This document shows positions 36,110 through 45,586 of a stretch of DNA of 64,000 nt, piece after piece (within the stretch, counting starts at the first letter, position 1; the number at the start of each line of letters is the position of its first letter). The stretch comes from Nocardia sp. SYP-A9097. GTDB taxonomy: Bacteria; Actinomycetota; Actinomycetes; Mycobacteriales; Mycobacteriaceae. The stretch covers positions 124,001 through 188,000 of the forward strand of contig NZ_WJIC01000014.1 of the NCBI RefSeq assembly GCF_009649815.1, read 5' to 3'. The position numbers and the translations under genes were made by a program. The notes under the pieces were generated by a model. The model was not told where the DNA came from. It did no database searches and saw only the letters and a list, made by a program, of their open reading frames with translations.

Positions 36110-38005
36110 CTACTCCGCTTGATCCGGGAACGCCTGCTGGCGGTAACCACCGCGCAGCGTGCCCTCCACATATGCGGTCTTACAGGCCCGGCGCGCGATC
36201 TTGCCGCTCGACGTGCGCGGAATGGAGCCCGCGGGCACCAGCAGCAGATCGCGGACCGTCACGCCGTGGCGCTTGGCAATCGCCGTGCGCACCGATTCGG
36301 CGATCGGCTCCGGATCGAGTTTCGCTGCGCCCGTACCGCGTTCGGCCACTATCACCAATTGTTCGGCGTTGTTACCCGGGTCCGGGGTGAGCACCGCACC
36401 ATTGCGCGTGGCCGCCTCGACCGGCATCTGATTCGCCGAAACCGAGAAGGCCGCAACGAATCCCGGACGAAGTGCGGTGCTGGACTCCTGTGCGGAATAC
36501 TCCAAATCCTGCGGATAGTGATTACGCCCGTCCACGATCACCAAATCCTTGACGCGGCCGGTGATGTAGAGCTCGCCGTCGAGGTACGCGCCGAAGTCGC
36601 CGGTGCGCATCCAATCCGCGTCATCCGCCGTGCCCTCGGCGTGACTACCTTGCGACAGACGAGTTTTCAGCCGATTGCGGAAAGTGGCGTCGGACTCCTC
36701 GGGACGACCCCAGTAGCCGATTCCCATATTCTTGCCGTGCAGCCAGATCTCGCCGACCGCACCCTCCGGCTTCTCCGTACCTGTCTCCGGATCGACGATG
36801 ACCGCCCACTGCGAGAGCGCCACATAACCGCAGGACACTTGAGAGACAGCGTTTTCCGAGTCCGGGCTGACCTCGGTCATCCGCCCGGCATTGAGATCGG
36901 TGCGGTCCACGTAAACCACCCGAGCCTCATCCTCGCGCCGGGTCGCCGAGACGAACAGGGTCGCCTCCGCCATGCCGTAGCAGGGTTTGATCGCGGTCTT
37001 GGGCAGGCCGTACGGCTCGAACGCGTCGTTGAACTTCTTCATCGACGTCACCGACACCGGCTCACTACCGTTGATCAGGCCGATCACATTGGACAGATCC
37101 AATTCCTCGCCCGGCTTGGGCAGACCGCGCACCGCCGCGTGCTCGAAGGCGAAATTCGGTGCGGCGGCGAAGATCTCGGCACCGTCCTCCTGTGCCGCGA
37201 GCTCCTTGATCCAGCGGTACGGCCGCCGCACGAAGGCACTCGGCGACATGATGGTGATGAACTTGCCGCCGATCGTGGGCAGGATGACCGTCAACAGGCC
37301 CATATCGTGGAACAGCGGCAGCCAGGTGACCCCACGCGCCTTCTCGGTGATACCGATGGTGGTGATCACCTGCAGCAGGTTGGTGCCGACCGCCCGGTGG
37401 GTGATCTCCACGCCCGCCGGAGTGCGGGTGGAGCCCGAGGTGTACTGCAGGTAGGCGACGCTGTCGATATTGATATCCGGGCGCACCCAGGCCGTGCCCA
37501 CACTGTCCGGAATCGCCTCCACCGCAATGATTCGCGGCCGCTTCGGCGCGGGCAGATCCCGGAAGATCTCGCGCACACCGGGAGCGGAGGCACCGACGGT
37601 CAGAATGGCCGCAGGCGCACAGTCGTCGAGCACCGCGTGTAGGCGGTCGGAGTGGCCCTGCTCGTCCGGATCGAACAGTGGCACAGCGATACAGCCGGCA
37701 TAGACCGCCGCGTACATGGCGACGATGTAGTCGAGTCCCTGCGGTGCGAGGATGGCGACCCGATCCTTGGGCTGCGTCACCTGCTGCAGTCGGGCCGCCA
37801 CCGCGCGCAACCGGACACCGAATTCGTTCCAGGTCAACTCGAAGTACTCGCCGTCACGTTCGCGGGAGTAGTCGACATAGCGGTAGGCGAGCTCATCCCC
37901 TTGCGCCGCAGAGTGCTTGTCGACCAAGTCGATCATTGTCTGGTTGTCGGGCATCTTGATATTGCCGCGTTCGTCCAGATAGTCATCAAAGGTCTCGCCG
38001 ATCAT
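36110..38005 (-). CDS. Long-chain fatty-acyl-AMP ligase (FadD32-like FAAL)
   Basis: 631 residues, close to FadD32 (about 637). FAALs form acyl-adenylates and load them onto an ACP or PKS rather than CoA. The P-loop is YTSGSTRTPAGVEITH, followed by WLPLFHDMGLL, GMAEATLF and the C-terminal GRVKDLVIVDGRNHYPQDLE. In mycolic acid loci FadD32 sits beside Pks13 and AccD4; here neither is present and a Kas-type synthase lies 120 bases upstream. It may serve a separate lipid, or the mycolate genes may be elsewhere. AAGGA lies seven bases before the start. Confidence 0.88.
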   Translation of the reverse strand: MIGETFDDYLDERGNIKMPDNQTMIDLVDKHSAAQGDELAYRYVDYSRERDGEYFELTWNEFGVRLRAVAARLQQVTQPKDRVAILAPQGLDYIVAMYAAVYAGCIAVPLFDPDEQGHSDRLHAVLDDCAPAAILTVGASAPGVREIFRDLPAPKRPRIIAVEAIPDSVGTAWVRPDINIDSVAYLQYTSGSTRTPAGVEITHRAVGTNLLQVITTIGITEKARGVTWLPLFHDMGLLTVILPTIGGKFITIMSPSAFVRRPYRWIKELAAQEDGAEIFAAAPNFAFEHAAVRGLPKPGEELDLSNVIGLINGSEPVSVTSMKKFNDAFEPYGLPKTAIKPCYGMAEATLFVSATRREDEARVVYVDRTDLNAGRMTEVSPDSENAVSQVSCGYVALSQWAVIVDPETGTEKPEGAVGEIWLHGKNMGIGYWGRPEESDATFRNRLKTRLSQGSHAEGTADDADWMRTGDFGAYLDGELYITGRVKDLVIVDGRNHYPQDLEYSAQESSTALRPGFVAAFSVSANQMPVEAATRNGAVLTPDPGNNAEQLVIVAERGTGAAKLDPEPIAESVRTAIAKRHGVTVRDLLLVPAGSIPRTSSGKIARRACKTAYVEGTLRGGYRQQAFPDQAE

Positions 38006-38125
38006 TCCCTATCCTTCTTCAACTCACAGAAATGACTGCCAGTGACACCGAACAAGAATCGACACGAAGCCCGGGAAGTAGCTGGGGGCTGGGGAAGATT
38101 AGCAGGTGCCGTACTTCCTCGTCAC

Positions 38126-39370
38126 TCAGTACCGGCCGAAGGCCAGGGCTACGTTGTGACCGCCGAAACCGAACGAGTTGTTCAGTGCGTAGTCGTAGTT
38201 GCCGCTGCGCGCCGAGCCGCACACCACGTCAAGGTCGATTTCGGGGTCCAGATTGTCCAAATTCAAGGTGGGCGGGATGATTCCGTCACGCACACTGAGC
38301 ACGGTCAGGACCGATTCCAGCGCACCGACGGCACCGATGGAATGCCCCAAAGCGGACTTCGGCGCATAGACAGCCGCATGGTTGCCAACCGCCTGGTAGA
38401 TGGCATTCGCCTCCGCCGTATCACCGATCGGAGTGGCGGTGGCGTGCGCATTGATATGGGAGACATCGGATTTGGAGATTCCGGCGTGTTCCATGGCGCG
38501 CGCCATGGCACGGGCCGCGCCGGTGCCCTCGGGATCCGGTGCGACAAGGTGGAATCCGTCGGATGTGATGCCCGCGCCCATGATTCGCGCGTGGATCCTC
38601 GCGCCGCGCGCCACCGCGTGCTCCTCGGTCTCGATGACCATGAGCGCGCCCGCCTCACCGAAGACGAAACCGTCGCGATCACGGTCGAAGGGGCGCGAGG
38701 CCGCCTTGGGATCGTGATTGCGAGTGCTCATGGCGCGCATCATGGAGAAGCCCGCGATGGGCAGGGCCTGGATGGAACCCTCCACACCGCCGGTGATCAT
38801 CATGTCGGCATCGCCCATGACGATTCTCTGCCAGGCGTTGGCAATCGCCTCGGAACCGGACGAACAAGCCGAAACAGGCGTTGACACACCTGCCCTCGCG
38901 CCCAACTCCACACTCACCACCGCCGCCGGGCCATTCGGCATGATGGTCTGCACGGTCAGCGGCGAGACCTTGCGATAGCCGCCGCTGGACATCTTGTCGC
39001 GAGCGATGATGAGCATCTCCGCACCGCCCAGACCGGTGCCGATGGAGACGCCGAGGCGATCGCCGTCCACCTTCGGATCGCCCGCATTGCGCCAGACCTC
39101 ACGGCCCAGCACGAGAGCCATCTGCTCGACGTAGGAGGTGCACCGGCATTCGTCGCGTGAGAGCACGGAGGTCGGGGTCACCTTGAGGTGGCCGCCGATG
39201 CGGACCGGGAGACCGAAGTCGTCGAGGAAACTGTCCTCGAGAACATCGATTCCGCTCTCGCCGTTCAGTAGTCCCTTCCAGGTCGAATCGACATCCCCCG
39301 CAATCGAGGTGGTAGCCGCCAGGGCGGTGACCACTACATTCGGAAACTTCCTTCGTTTGGGCGTCTGCAT
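38126..39370 (-). CDS. Beta-ketoacyl-ACP synthase, KasA/KasB type
   Basis: 414 residues, the KasA/KasB length. The Cys-His-His triad is intact: Cys169 in VSACSSGSEA, His309 in NAHATATPIGD and His343 in SALGHSIGA. Long stretches such as PFDRDRDGFVFGEAGALM are typical of mycobacterial Kas proteins, which extend acyl chains in FAS-II for mycolic acids. It is not in the usual fabD-acpM-kasA-kasB-accD6 group but next to the FAAL gene, suggesting a dedicated extra elongation enzyme. Confidence 0.9.
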   Translation of the reverse strand: MQTPKRRKFPNVVVTALAATTSIAGDVDSTWKGLLNGESGIDVLEDSFLDDFGLPVRIGGHLKVTPTSVLSRDECRCTSYVEQMALVLGREVWRNAGDPKVDGDRLGVSIGTGLGGAEMLIIARDKMSSGGYRKVSPLTVQTIMPNGPAAVVSVELGARAGVSTPVSACSSGSEAIANAWQRIVMGDADMMITGGVEGSIQALPIAGFSMMRAMSTRNHDPKAASRPFDRDRDGFVFGEAGALMVIETEEHAVARGARIHARIMGAGITSDGFHLVAPDPEGTGAARAMARAMEHAGISKSDVSHINAHATATPIGDTAEANAIYQAVGNHAAVYAPKSALGHSIGAVGALESVLTVLSVRDGIIPPTLNLDNLDPEIDLDVVCGSARSGNYDYALNNSFGFGGHNVALAFGRY

Positions 39371-39676
39371 GATCGTTCACTCTCCATAGCAATGCTCCGG
39401 CGAACCAGTTTCGATCCGCGTGGGCTGGCAAGGACTGGTATGCAACTAGCGAACGCCCCGGCCGTTGAACACATCGGCGGGGGATGAAGCCAATCTCCGG
39501 CGAACTGAGCTAGATTATCCGAGGCGAAGCCGACCAGTCTTGTTGACCGACACGCGGATATCCCCGGAACTCTTCCCGGTGGCCCCGTCCCCGCGGCGGC
39601 GGTGATCGCCGGATCTTCAGCGCTTGACTCTGCATCATTCCGCAGCGTATAGCCATTTCGAGGGAGGCACACGACC
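39371..39676. promoter_or_regulatory. Divergent promoter region for kas and desaturase genes
   Basis: About 305 bases. TTGACT (39624-39629) and TATAGC (39648-39653), separated by 18 bases, form a good sigma-70-type promoter pointing at the desaturase, 24 bases before its start. No gene was seen here. Confidence 0.6.
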
Positions 39677-40675
39677 GTGGCCAGGAATCTCACGCAGCTC
39701 GAGTTGCTGATCGAGCTGGAGCCGATTGCCGAGGCGAATGTGAATAGGCATCTATCCATGGCCAAGGACTGGCATCCGCACGACTATGTGCCGTGGGATG
39801 CCGGTCGCAACTTCGCAGCTATGGGTGGGGCCGATTGGGATCCGGAACAGTCCCAACTCAGCGAGGTCGCCAAGGCGGCCATGATCACCAATCTGCTCAC
39901 AGAGGACAATCTGCCCAGCTATCACCGGGAGATCTCCGAGAACTTCTCCCAGGACGGCCCCTGGGGCACCTGGGTTGGGCGCTGGACCGCGGAGGAGAAC
40001 CGACACGGCATCCTGCTGCGGGACTACCTGGTGGTGACGCGTGGCGTCGATCCGGTGGCACTGGAGCAGGCGCGAATGATCCACATGACCAACGGGTACA
40101 ACCCGACCCAACTCGCACGCAAGCGCATGGGCACCAATGCGATTCCCGCGTCTGCCGGATTCATGGTTTCTGTCGCTTATGTGACCTTTCAGGAATTGGC
40201 GACCCGCGTTTCGCATCGCAATACCGGCAAAGTGTGCAATGACCCCATCGCGGACAAGATGCTGCAGCGGATCGCGGCAGACGAGAATCTGCACATGATC
40301 TTCTACCGGAATCTGTGCGCGGCGGCCCTGGACCTCTCGCCCGATCAGGCCATGGAGGCGATCACGTACATGATCCGCGAGTTCCAGATGCCGGGAGCCG
40401 GAATGCCCAACTTCCGCCGCAATGGCGTGCTCATGGCCAAACACGGCATCTACGACCTCCGCCAGCACCTGGAGGAAGTGCTCATGCCGGTGCTCAAGAA
40501 GTGGAATATCTTCGAGCGCACCGACTTCGGCACATATGGCGACCGACTCCGCAATGAGCTGGGCGATTTCCTGGACAAGCTCCGCGTGGACGTCGTGAAG
40601 TTCGAAGAGCAGCGGGACCGTTCACTGGCCCGCGAGGCCGAGCGCACGGAGAAGAAGGCGCTGCTGATCGGGTAG
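39677..40675 (+). CDS. desA: Acyl-ACP desaturase (DesA-type)
   Basis: 332 residues, soluble di-iron desaturase. The iron ligands are in the two expected helices: WTAEENRHGI and ADENLHMIFY, both ExxH, with further Glu residues in TEDNLPSYHREI and FQELATR. Sequence resembles mycobacterial DesA1/DesA2, which introduce double bonds for mycolic acid and membrane lipid synthesis. The GTG start follows GGGAGG and a clear promoter. It is divergent from the Kas gene, so the two may be co-regulated parts of lipid synthesis. Confidence 0.92.
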   Translation: MARNLTQLELLIELEPIAEANVNRHLSMAKDWHPHDYVPWDAGRNFAAMGGADWDPEQSQLSEVAKAAMITNLLTEDNLPSYHREISENFSQDGPWGTWVGRWTAEENRHGILLRDYLVVTRGVDPVALEQARMIHMTNGYNPTQLARKRMGTNAIPASAGFMVSVAYVTFQELATRVSHRNTGKVCNDPIADKMLQRIAADENLHMIFYRNLCAAALDLSPDQAMEAITYMIREFQMPGAGMPNFRRNGVLMAKHGIYDLRQHLEEVLMPVLKKWNIFERTDFGTYGDRLRNELGDFLDKLRVDVVKFEEQRDRSLAREAERTEKKALLIG

Positions 40676-40689
40676 CGACCCACGGTTCG

Positions 40690-40721
40690 GCGCTGCACTG
40701 GATTACGTTCCGGTGCAGCGC
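40690..40721. terminator. Terminator after the desaturase
   Basis: A 12-bp stem with one G-T pair (GCGCTGCACTGG with 40710-40721) and an 8-base loop, followed by TTTCGG, lies 14 bases after the desaturase stop. Confidence 0.75.
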
Positions 40722-40738
40722 TTTCGGCGCTACGGGGC

Positions 40739-41581
40739 TCAGAACAACGTCATCGGATCGGTGGGGATCGGATCGGGCAGCGGGTCCAATTCGGGTACCT
40801 GCGTGCGGACTTCGGCGTGGAAGCGGCGCGACAGGGTGCGGGACGAGGCGTTGTCGGGGGTGTGAATGAAGATCGTCGGTGAGCGGCCTTCTCGGAGCCA
40901 GGCGACAGTCTGTTCCACCCAGGGTTGCCAGCCCGCGACGGTGGCGTCCGCATCGTCTCGGCCGTGATAGCGAACTATGGGGAATTCGGTCAGAGCCTTG
41001 GTGCGGCGGGGAACTCGCGGCTTCTTGGATTGCGCTTCGCGTTCGGCGGCGGAGATGGGGCCGGCGGCGAAGAGGGTGGTGGTGTCGAAGGGGATCCACT
41101 CCGCGCCCGCGGCCTCCAGGATGGATTCCAATTGGGCTATGGCTCTGGGGTTTTCGAAGAATGCCGGATGGCGCACCTCGACCGCTGTCCGGTAATGCGG
41201 TGGCAGACCTTCCAGGAGATCGGACAGGGCCGCCAGGTCGGTGAAGGAGCCGGGGAGTTGGATCCAGAGGGCGTGCAGGCGGCGACCGAGAGGTTCGACG
41301 GCATCCAGGAAGGTGTTCATCTCATTGTCGATGCCGGCGAGACGGCGTTCATGGGTGACGGTGCGGGGCAGCTTGATTACGAAGCGGAAATCGGGATCGG
41401 TTTGGCGGGACCAGGATTCGACGGTGCGGCGCTGCGGGGTGGCGTAGAAGGTGGTGTTGCCCTCGACGGCATTGCACCAGGAGGCGTAGGTGCGCAGCCG
41501 CTCCGTCGGAGGAAGTGGGCGTTCCTGCCATTCCGGGTGTGTCCACATCGCGCATCCCACGTACAACCGCATATCTGCCAC
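40739..41581 (-). CDS. DUF72-family protein
   Basis: 280 residues, DUF72 (YecE-like) TIM-barrel family. Typical motifs are YVGCAMWTHPEW at the start, FRFVIKLPRTVTHE, LGRRLHALWIQLP and the AVEVRHPAFF strand. The biochemical role of the family is not settled. The start is GTG 41581, with ATG 41572 as an alternative; neither has a strong ribosome site. It follows the glycerol kinase by one base on the same strand and may be read from the same transcript. Confidence 0.85.
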   Translation of the reverse strand: MADMRLYVGCAMWTHPEWQERPLPPTERLRTYASWCNAVEGNTTFYATPQRRTVESWSRQTDPDFRFVIKLPRTVTHERRLAGIDNEMNTFLDAVEPLGRRLHALWIQLPGSFTDLAALSDLLEGLPPHYRTAVEVRHPAFFENPRAIAQLESILEAAGAEWIPFDTTTLFAAGPISAAEREAQSKKPRVPRRTKALTEFPIVRYHGRDDADATVAGWQPWVEQTVAWLREGRSPTIFIHTPDNASSRTLSRRFHAEVRTQVPELDPLPDPIPTDPMTLF

Positions 41582-41582
41582 G

Positions 41583-43097
41583 TTAGGTCAAGGGCTTCCC
41601 GGGGCGCAGCCAACCGAAAGTAAGCTGTACGGCTCGCTGCCAGTTGTCATACTCCGCCGCGCGCAGGGCCGGGTCCATGCGCGGGACCCACTGCGCCGCG
41701 ACCCGCCAGTTGTGCCGCAGCCCTTCGAGATCCGGCCAGTAACCGACCGCCAGACCCGCCGCATAGGCCGCGCCGAGCGATACCGTCTCCGACACGATCG
41801 GGCGCATGACCGGTATGTCGAGCACATCGGCGACGATCTGCATGAGCAGGTTGTCCGAGGTCATGCCGCCGGCCACGCGCAGCGAATCGGCGCGCAGTCC
41901 GGCATCGGCGTTCATGGCTTCGACGACATCACGGGTCTGCCAGGCCGTGGCCTCCAGCACCGCTCGGGCTATGTGCCCCTTGGTGATATACGACGTGAGC
42001 CCGATGAGCAGACCGCGTGCGTCACTGCGCCAATGCGGGGAGTACAGGCCGGAGAACGCGGGCACCAGATAGCAACCGCCATTGTCTTCGACTGTGCCCG
42101 CGAGGGTTTCGATCTCCGGGGCACTGGCGATGAGGCCGATATTGTCGCGCAGCCACTGGACCAGAGCGCCTGTCACCGCGATCGGGCCCTCGAGCGCGTA
42201 CACCGGGTCCGGGCCGATCTGATAGCCGATGGTGGTGAGCAGGCCGTGCTGGGATCGCACCAGTTCGCGGCCGGTGTTCATGAGCAGGAATCCGCCTGTG
42301 CCGTAGGTGCATTCGGTCTCACCGGGCGCGAAACAGGTTTGGCCGAACAGGGCCGCGTGCTGGTCGCCGAGGGCAGCGGCAATTCGTACCCCCGGAAGCA
42401 CGCGCCGAGCCACCCCGAAATCACCGGTGGAGGGTTCGATACGCGGCAGCATGGCCTTCGGGATATCGAAGAAGCGCAGCAGCTCGTCATCCCAGGCCAG
42501 GGTGGACAGGTTCATCAGCAGGGTGCGCCCGGCATTGGTCACATCGGTGACGTGCACGCCGTGATCCGCACCGCCGGTGAGATTCCAGATCAGCCAGGTC
42601 TCCATGGTGCCGAACAACACCTCACCGCGTTCGGCGCGCGCCCGCAGGCCCGGCACGGTATCGAGCATCCAGCGCAGCCTCGGCGCGGCGAAGTAGGTTT
42701 CCAGGGGCAGCCCGCAGAGTTCCCGAATCCGTTCCGCCCCAGGGGCTTCCCGCAATCGCGCGACCAGCTCCTCGGAGCGCACGTCCTGCCATACGATCGC
42801 GCGCCCGATCGGTGTGCCGGTACCGCGATCCCACACCACGGTGGTCTCGCGCTGATTCGCGATCCCGACGGCCGCCACCTGCTCGACGGTAATCCCCGAA
42901 TCGCGCAGTGCCGCAGGCACAATCCGCTCCACCGTGCGCCAGATCTCCAATGCGTCCTGCTCTACCCACCCGGGCCGCGGATAGTGCTGCCGATGCTCCC
43001 GCTGCGCCACCCCCGCCAGCCGCGCCCGCTGATCGAACAGCATGCAGCGAGTCGAGGTAGTGCCCTGATCGATCGCCAGAACATAACGCTGCGTCAT
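41583..43097 (-). CDS. glpK: Glycerol kinase (copy 1)
   Basis: 504 residues, FGGY family. It phosphorylates glycerol to glycerol-3-phosphate with ATP. The phosphate-1 motif is AIDQGTTSTRCMLFD, and the C-terminal VAGGMTSDNLLMQI and glycerol-site segments are intact. ATG 43097 has GGAGG about 12 bases upstream; GTG 43109 is an alternative. It lies just downstream of the IclR regulator on the same strand. The second copy on the other side differs clearly in sequence, so the pair is not a recent duplicate. Confidence 0.92.
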   Translation of the reverse strand: MTQRYVLAIDQGTTSTRCMLFDQRARLAGVAQREHRQHYPRPGWVEQDALEIWRTVERIVPAALRDSGITVEQVAAVGIANQRETTVVWDRGTGTPIGRAIVWQDVRSEELVARLREAPGAERIRELCGLPLETYFAAPRLRWMLDTVPGLRARAERGEVLFGTMETWLIWNLTGGADHGVHVTDVTNAGRTLLMNLSTLAWDDELLRFFDIPKAMLPRIEPSTGDFGVARRVLPGVRIAAALGDQHAALFGQTCFAPGETECTYGTGGFLLMNTGRELVRSQHGLLTTIGYQIGPDPVYALEGPIAVTGALVQWLRDNIGLIASAPEIETLAGTVEDNGGCYLVPAFSGLYSPHWRSDARGLLIGLTSYITKGHIARAVLEATAWQTRDVVEAMNADAGLRADSLRVAGGMTSDNLLMQIVADVLDIPVMRPIVSETVSLGAAYAAGLAVGYWPDLEGLRHNWRVAAQWVPRMDPALRAAEYDNWQRAVQLTFGWLRPGKPLT

Positions 43098-43131
43098 CCG
43101 CGACCCCACCCTCCGTCATCCCGGGGTGGGG

Positions 43132-43896
43132 TCATTGTGCACCGCCGAGGTCGCGCGAGACGGCTTGGGCCGCATCGCGCACTTGGCCGATGAGTGCCGG
43201 GCGGAAGTGGAGTTGGCCGTCGCAGAGGTGGTCGACGGGGCCGGTAATGCCGAGCGCGCCGACGACCAGGCCGCCGCGAGAGCGGATGGGGGCGGCGATA
43301 CCGGCTTCGGTGGAGCGGTACTCCCCTATCTCGCCCGCCCAGCCGGTGCGGCGTACTTCGGTCAGGGCGCGGCCCAGTGCCGGGCGGTCGACGATGGTGC
43401 GGTGGGTGAGGGCGGGTAGGTCGCCGTCTTTCACCGTTGCCGCCAGCTCGGAGTCGTAGGCCAGCAACACTTTTCCGAGGGCGGTCGCGTAGGGCGGGAG
43501 GACTTCGCCGACCTCCAGGGCCTGGGAGGTGTTGTCGGGGCGGAAGACGTGGTGCACGACTTTCACCGCACCGTCCACTCGGGTGGCAATCCGCACCGAT
43601 TCGCCGCTGCGGGCCGCCAGTGCGTCGGCGCGGTTGATGGCACGGGACCGCAACTCATTGGCATCCAGGTAGCCCGCGCCCAATTCGCCCAGCGCGGAGC
43701 CGAGTTGATATTTGCCGGTGGCCGGGTCCTGCTCCACGAAGCCGACGCCCTGCAGGGTTTTCAGAATTCCGTGCGCGGTCGGTTTGGCCAGGCCCAATGC
43801 CGCGGCGATCTCCCCGACGCCCATGCGCCCGGAGCCGCGGGCGAGCAGGCGCAGCATGGCCGCTGCGCGCTCGATCGACTGAATCGGGCCGGGCAT
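43132..43896 (-). CDS. IclR-family regulator of glycerol use (GylR-like)
   Basis: 254 residues. An N-terminal winged helix (residues about 5-65, QSIERAAAMLRLLARG) precedes the IclR effector domain with STEAGIAAPIRSRGGLVVGALGI. In Streptomyces a GylR protein of this family represses the glycerol operon. This gene lies between the two glycerol kinases, upstream of copy 1 on the same strand and divergent from the glpK-glpD operon, so it probably controls both. Confidence 0.88.
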   Translation of the reverse strand: MPGPIQSIERAAAMLRLLARGSGRMGVGEIAAALGLAKPTAHGILKTLQGVGFVEQDPATGKYQLGSALGELGAGYLDANELRSRAINRADALAARSGESVRIATRVDGAVKVVHHVFRPDNTSQALEVGEVLPPYATALGKVLLAYDSELAATVKDGDLPALTHRTIVDRPALGRALTEVRRTGWAGEIGEYRSTEAGIAAPIRSRGGLVVGALGITGPVDHLCDGQLHFRPALIGQVRDAAQAVSRDLGGAQ

Positions 43897-44046
43897 ATCC
43901 GTAACCTACCAGCGAACCGTTCGGCATTGTCGAACGTCCGACCTGTCGGTGCGACCCGCCACTTCGTAGCGTGGTCGTCGGGCCCGGGGGCGACCGCGCT
44001 CACCAGGACAGACGGACTCAATGATGAGCATCCGGAAAGGACCTCG

Positions 44047-45570
44047 ATGACGCAGTACGTCGGAGCCATCGATCAGGGCACGACCTCCACGCGATTCATG
44101 GTGTTCGATCATGGCGGCAATGTCGTTGCCCGCCATCAACTCGAGCATGAGCAGATCATGCCGCAGGCCGGCTGGGTGGAGCACAATCCGGACGAGATCT
44201 GGGAGCGCACCCGCACCGTCATCAAGAGCGCCCTCGCGGGAGCCGGCCTCACCGCGAGCGATCTCACCGCCGTCGGCGTCACCAATCAGCGCGAAACCAC
44301 CATCGTGTGGAATCGCCGCACCGGACGTCCGTACTACAACGCCATCGTCTGGCAGGACACCCGCACCGACCGCATCATCGCCGAATTGGAGAAGGCCGGG
44401 CACGGCGAATTCATTCGGCGCAAGGCCGGACTGCCGCCCACACCGTACTTCTCCGGCGGCAAGCTGAAGTGGATTCTGGACAATGTTCCGGGCGTACGGG
44501 AAGACGCCGAACAGGGCAACGCACTCTTCGGCACCCCCGACTCCTGGCTGATCTGGAATCTCACCGGCGGGGTACGCGGCGGCGTGCACAGCACCGATCC
44601 GACCAATGCCTCACGCACCATGCTGATGGACCTGGAAACCCTGGACTGGGATCCGGAACTGTTGCGGATCTTCGGGATTCCGCGCGCCATGCTGCCGGCC
44701 ATCGCGCCGTCATCGAATCCGGCGGGGTTCGGCAGCACCAATCCGGACGGACCGTTCAAGGGCGCGGTCACCATCGCCGGTGTGCTCGGCGATCAGCAGG
44801 CCGCCACCGTCGGACAGGTGTGTTTCCGGCCCGGTGAGGCCAAAAACACTTACGGCACAGGGAATTTCCTGATGCTGAATACCGGTACCGATATTGTGCA
44901 CTCCCAGCACGGACTGTTGACCACCGTCGCTTACCAGTTCGGCGACGAGAAGCCGGTGTACGCGCTCGAAGGGTCGATCGCGGTCACCGGATCGGCCGTA
45001 CAGTGGCTGCGGGATCAGCTCGGCATCATCTCCGGTGCGTCCCAGATGGAAACGCTCGCAGGGCAAGTCACCGATACCGGCGGCGTGTACTTCGTACCCG
45101 CGTTCTCCGGATTGTTCGCGCCGTACTGGCGGCCGGATGCGCGCGGGGCGATCGTGGGACTGTCCCGCTACAGCAATAACGCCCACTTGGCCAGGGCCAC
45201 ACTGGAATCCATCTGCTACCAGACCCGCGATGTGGTCGAGGCCATGCAGCGCGATTCCGGGGTGCAGCTCGAAACCCTGCGCGTGGACGGTGGAGTCACC
45301 GCCAATGAACTGGCCATGCAGATTCAGGCCGACTTCCTGGGTGTGCCGGTATCGCGGCCGATGGTGGCCGAGACCACCGCGCTCGGGGCCGCGTACGCCG
45401 CGGGCCTGGCCGTCGGATTCTGGAACAACACAGATGAACTCGTCGCCAACTGGCACGAGGACAAACGCTGGCAGCCGACCTGGAGCCAGGAGCAGCGCGA
45501 GCGCGGGTATGCCCGCTGGCTCAAAGCTGTGTCGCGAACCCTGGACTGGGTCGATATCGATGACGACTGA
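44047..45570 (+). CDS. glpK: Glycerol kinase (copy 2)
   Basis: 507 residues, canonical glycerol kinase with VGAIDQGTTSTRFMVFD, GVTNQRETTIVWNRRTG, VLGDQQAATVGQ and RVDGGVTANELAMQ. AAAGGA precedes ATG 44047. It forms an operon with glpD, whose GTG start comes 16 bases after its stop. It is closer to the usual actinobacterial enzyme than copy 1 and is probably the main catabolic kinase. Confidence 0.95.
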   Translation: MTQYVGAIDQGTTSTRFMVFDHGGNVVARHQLEHEQIMPQAGWVEHNPDEIWERTRTVIKSALAGAGLTASDLTAVGVTNQRETTIVWNRRTGRPYYNAIVWQDTRTDRIIAELEKAGHGEFIRRKAGLPPTPYFSGGKLKWILDNVPGVREDAEQGNALFGTPDSWLIWNLTGGVRGGVHSTDPTNASRTMLMDLETLDWDPELLRIFGIPRAMLPAIAPSSNPAGFGSTNPDGPFKGAVTIAGVLGDQQAATVGQVCFRPGEAKNTYGTGNFLMLNTGTDIVHSQHGLLTTVAYQFGDEKPVYALEGSIAVTGSAVQWLRDQLGIISGASQMETLAGQVTDTGGVYFVPAFSGLFAPYWRPDARGAIVGLSRYSNNAHLARATLESICYQTRDVVEAMQRDSGVQLETLRVDGGVTANELAMQIQADFLGVPVSRPMVAETTALGAAYAAGLAVGFWNNTDELVANWHEDKRWQPTWSQEQRERGYARWLKAVSRTLDWVDIDDD

Positions 45571-45586
45571 CAACAAGGAGAATTTC

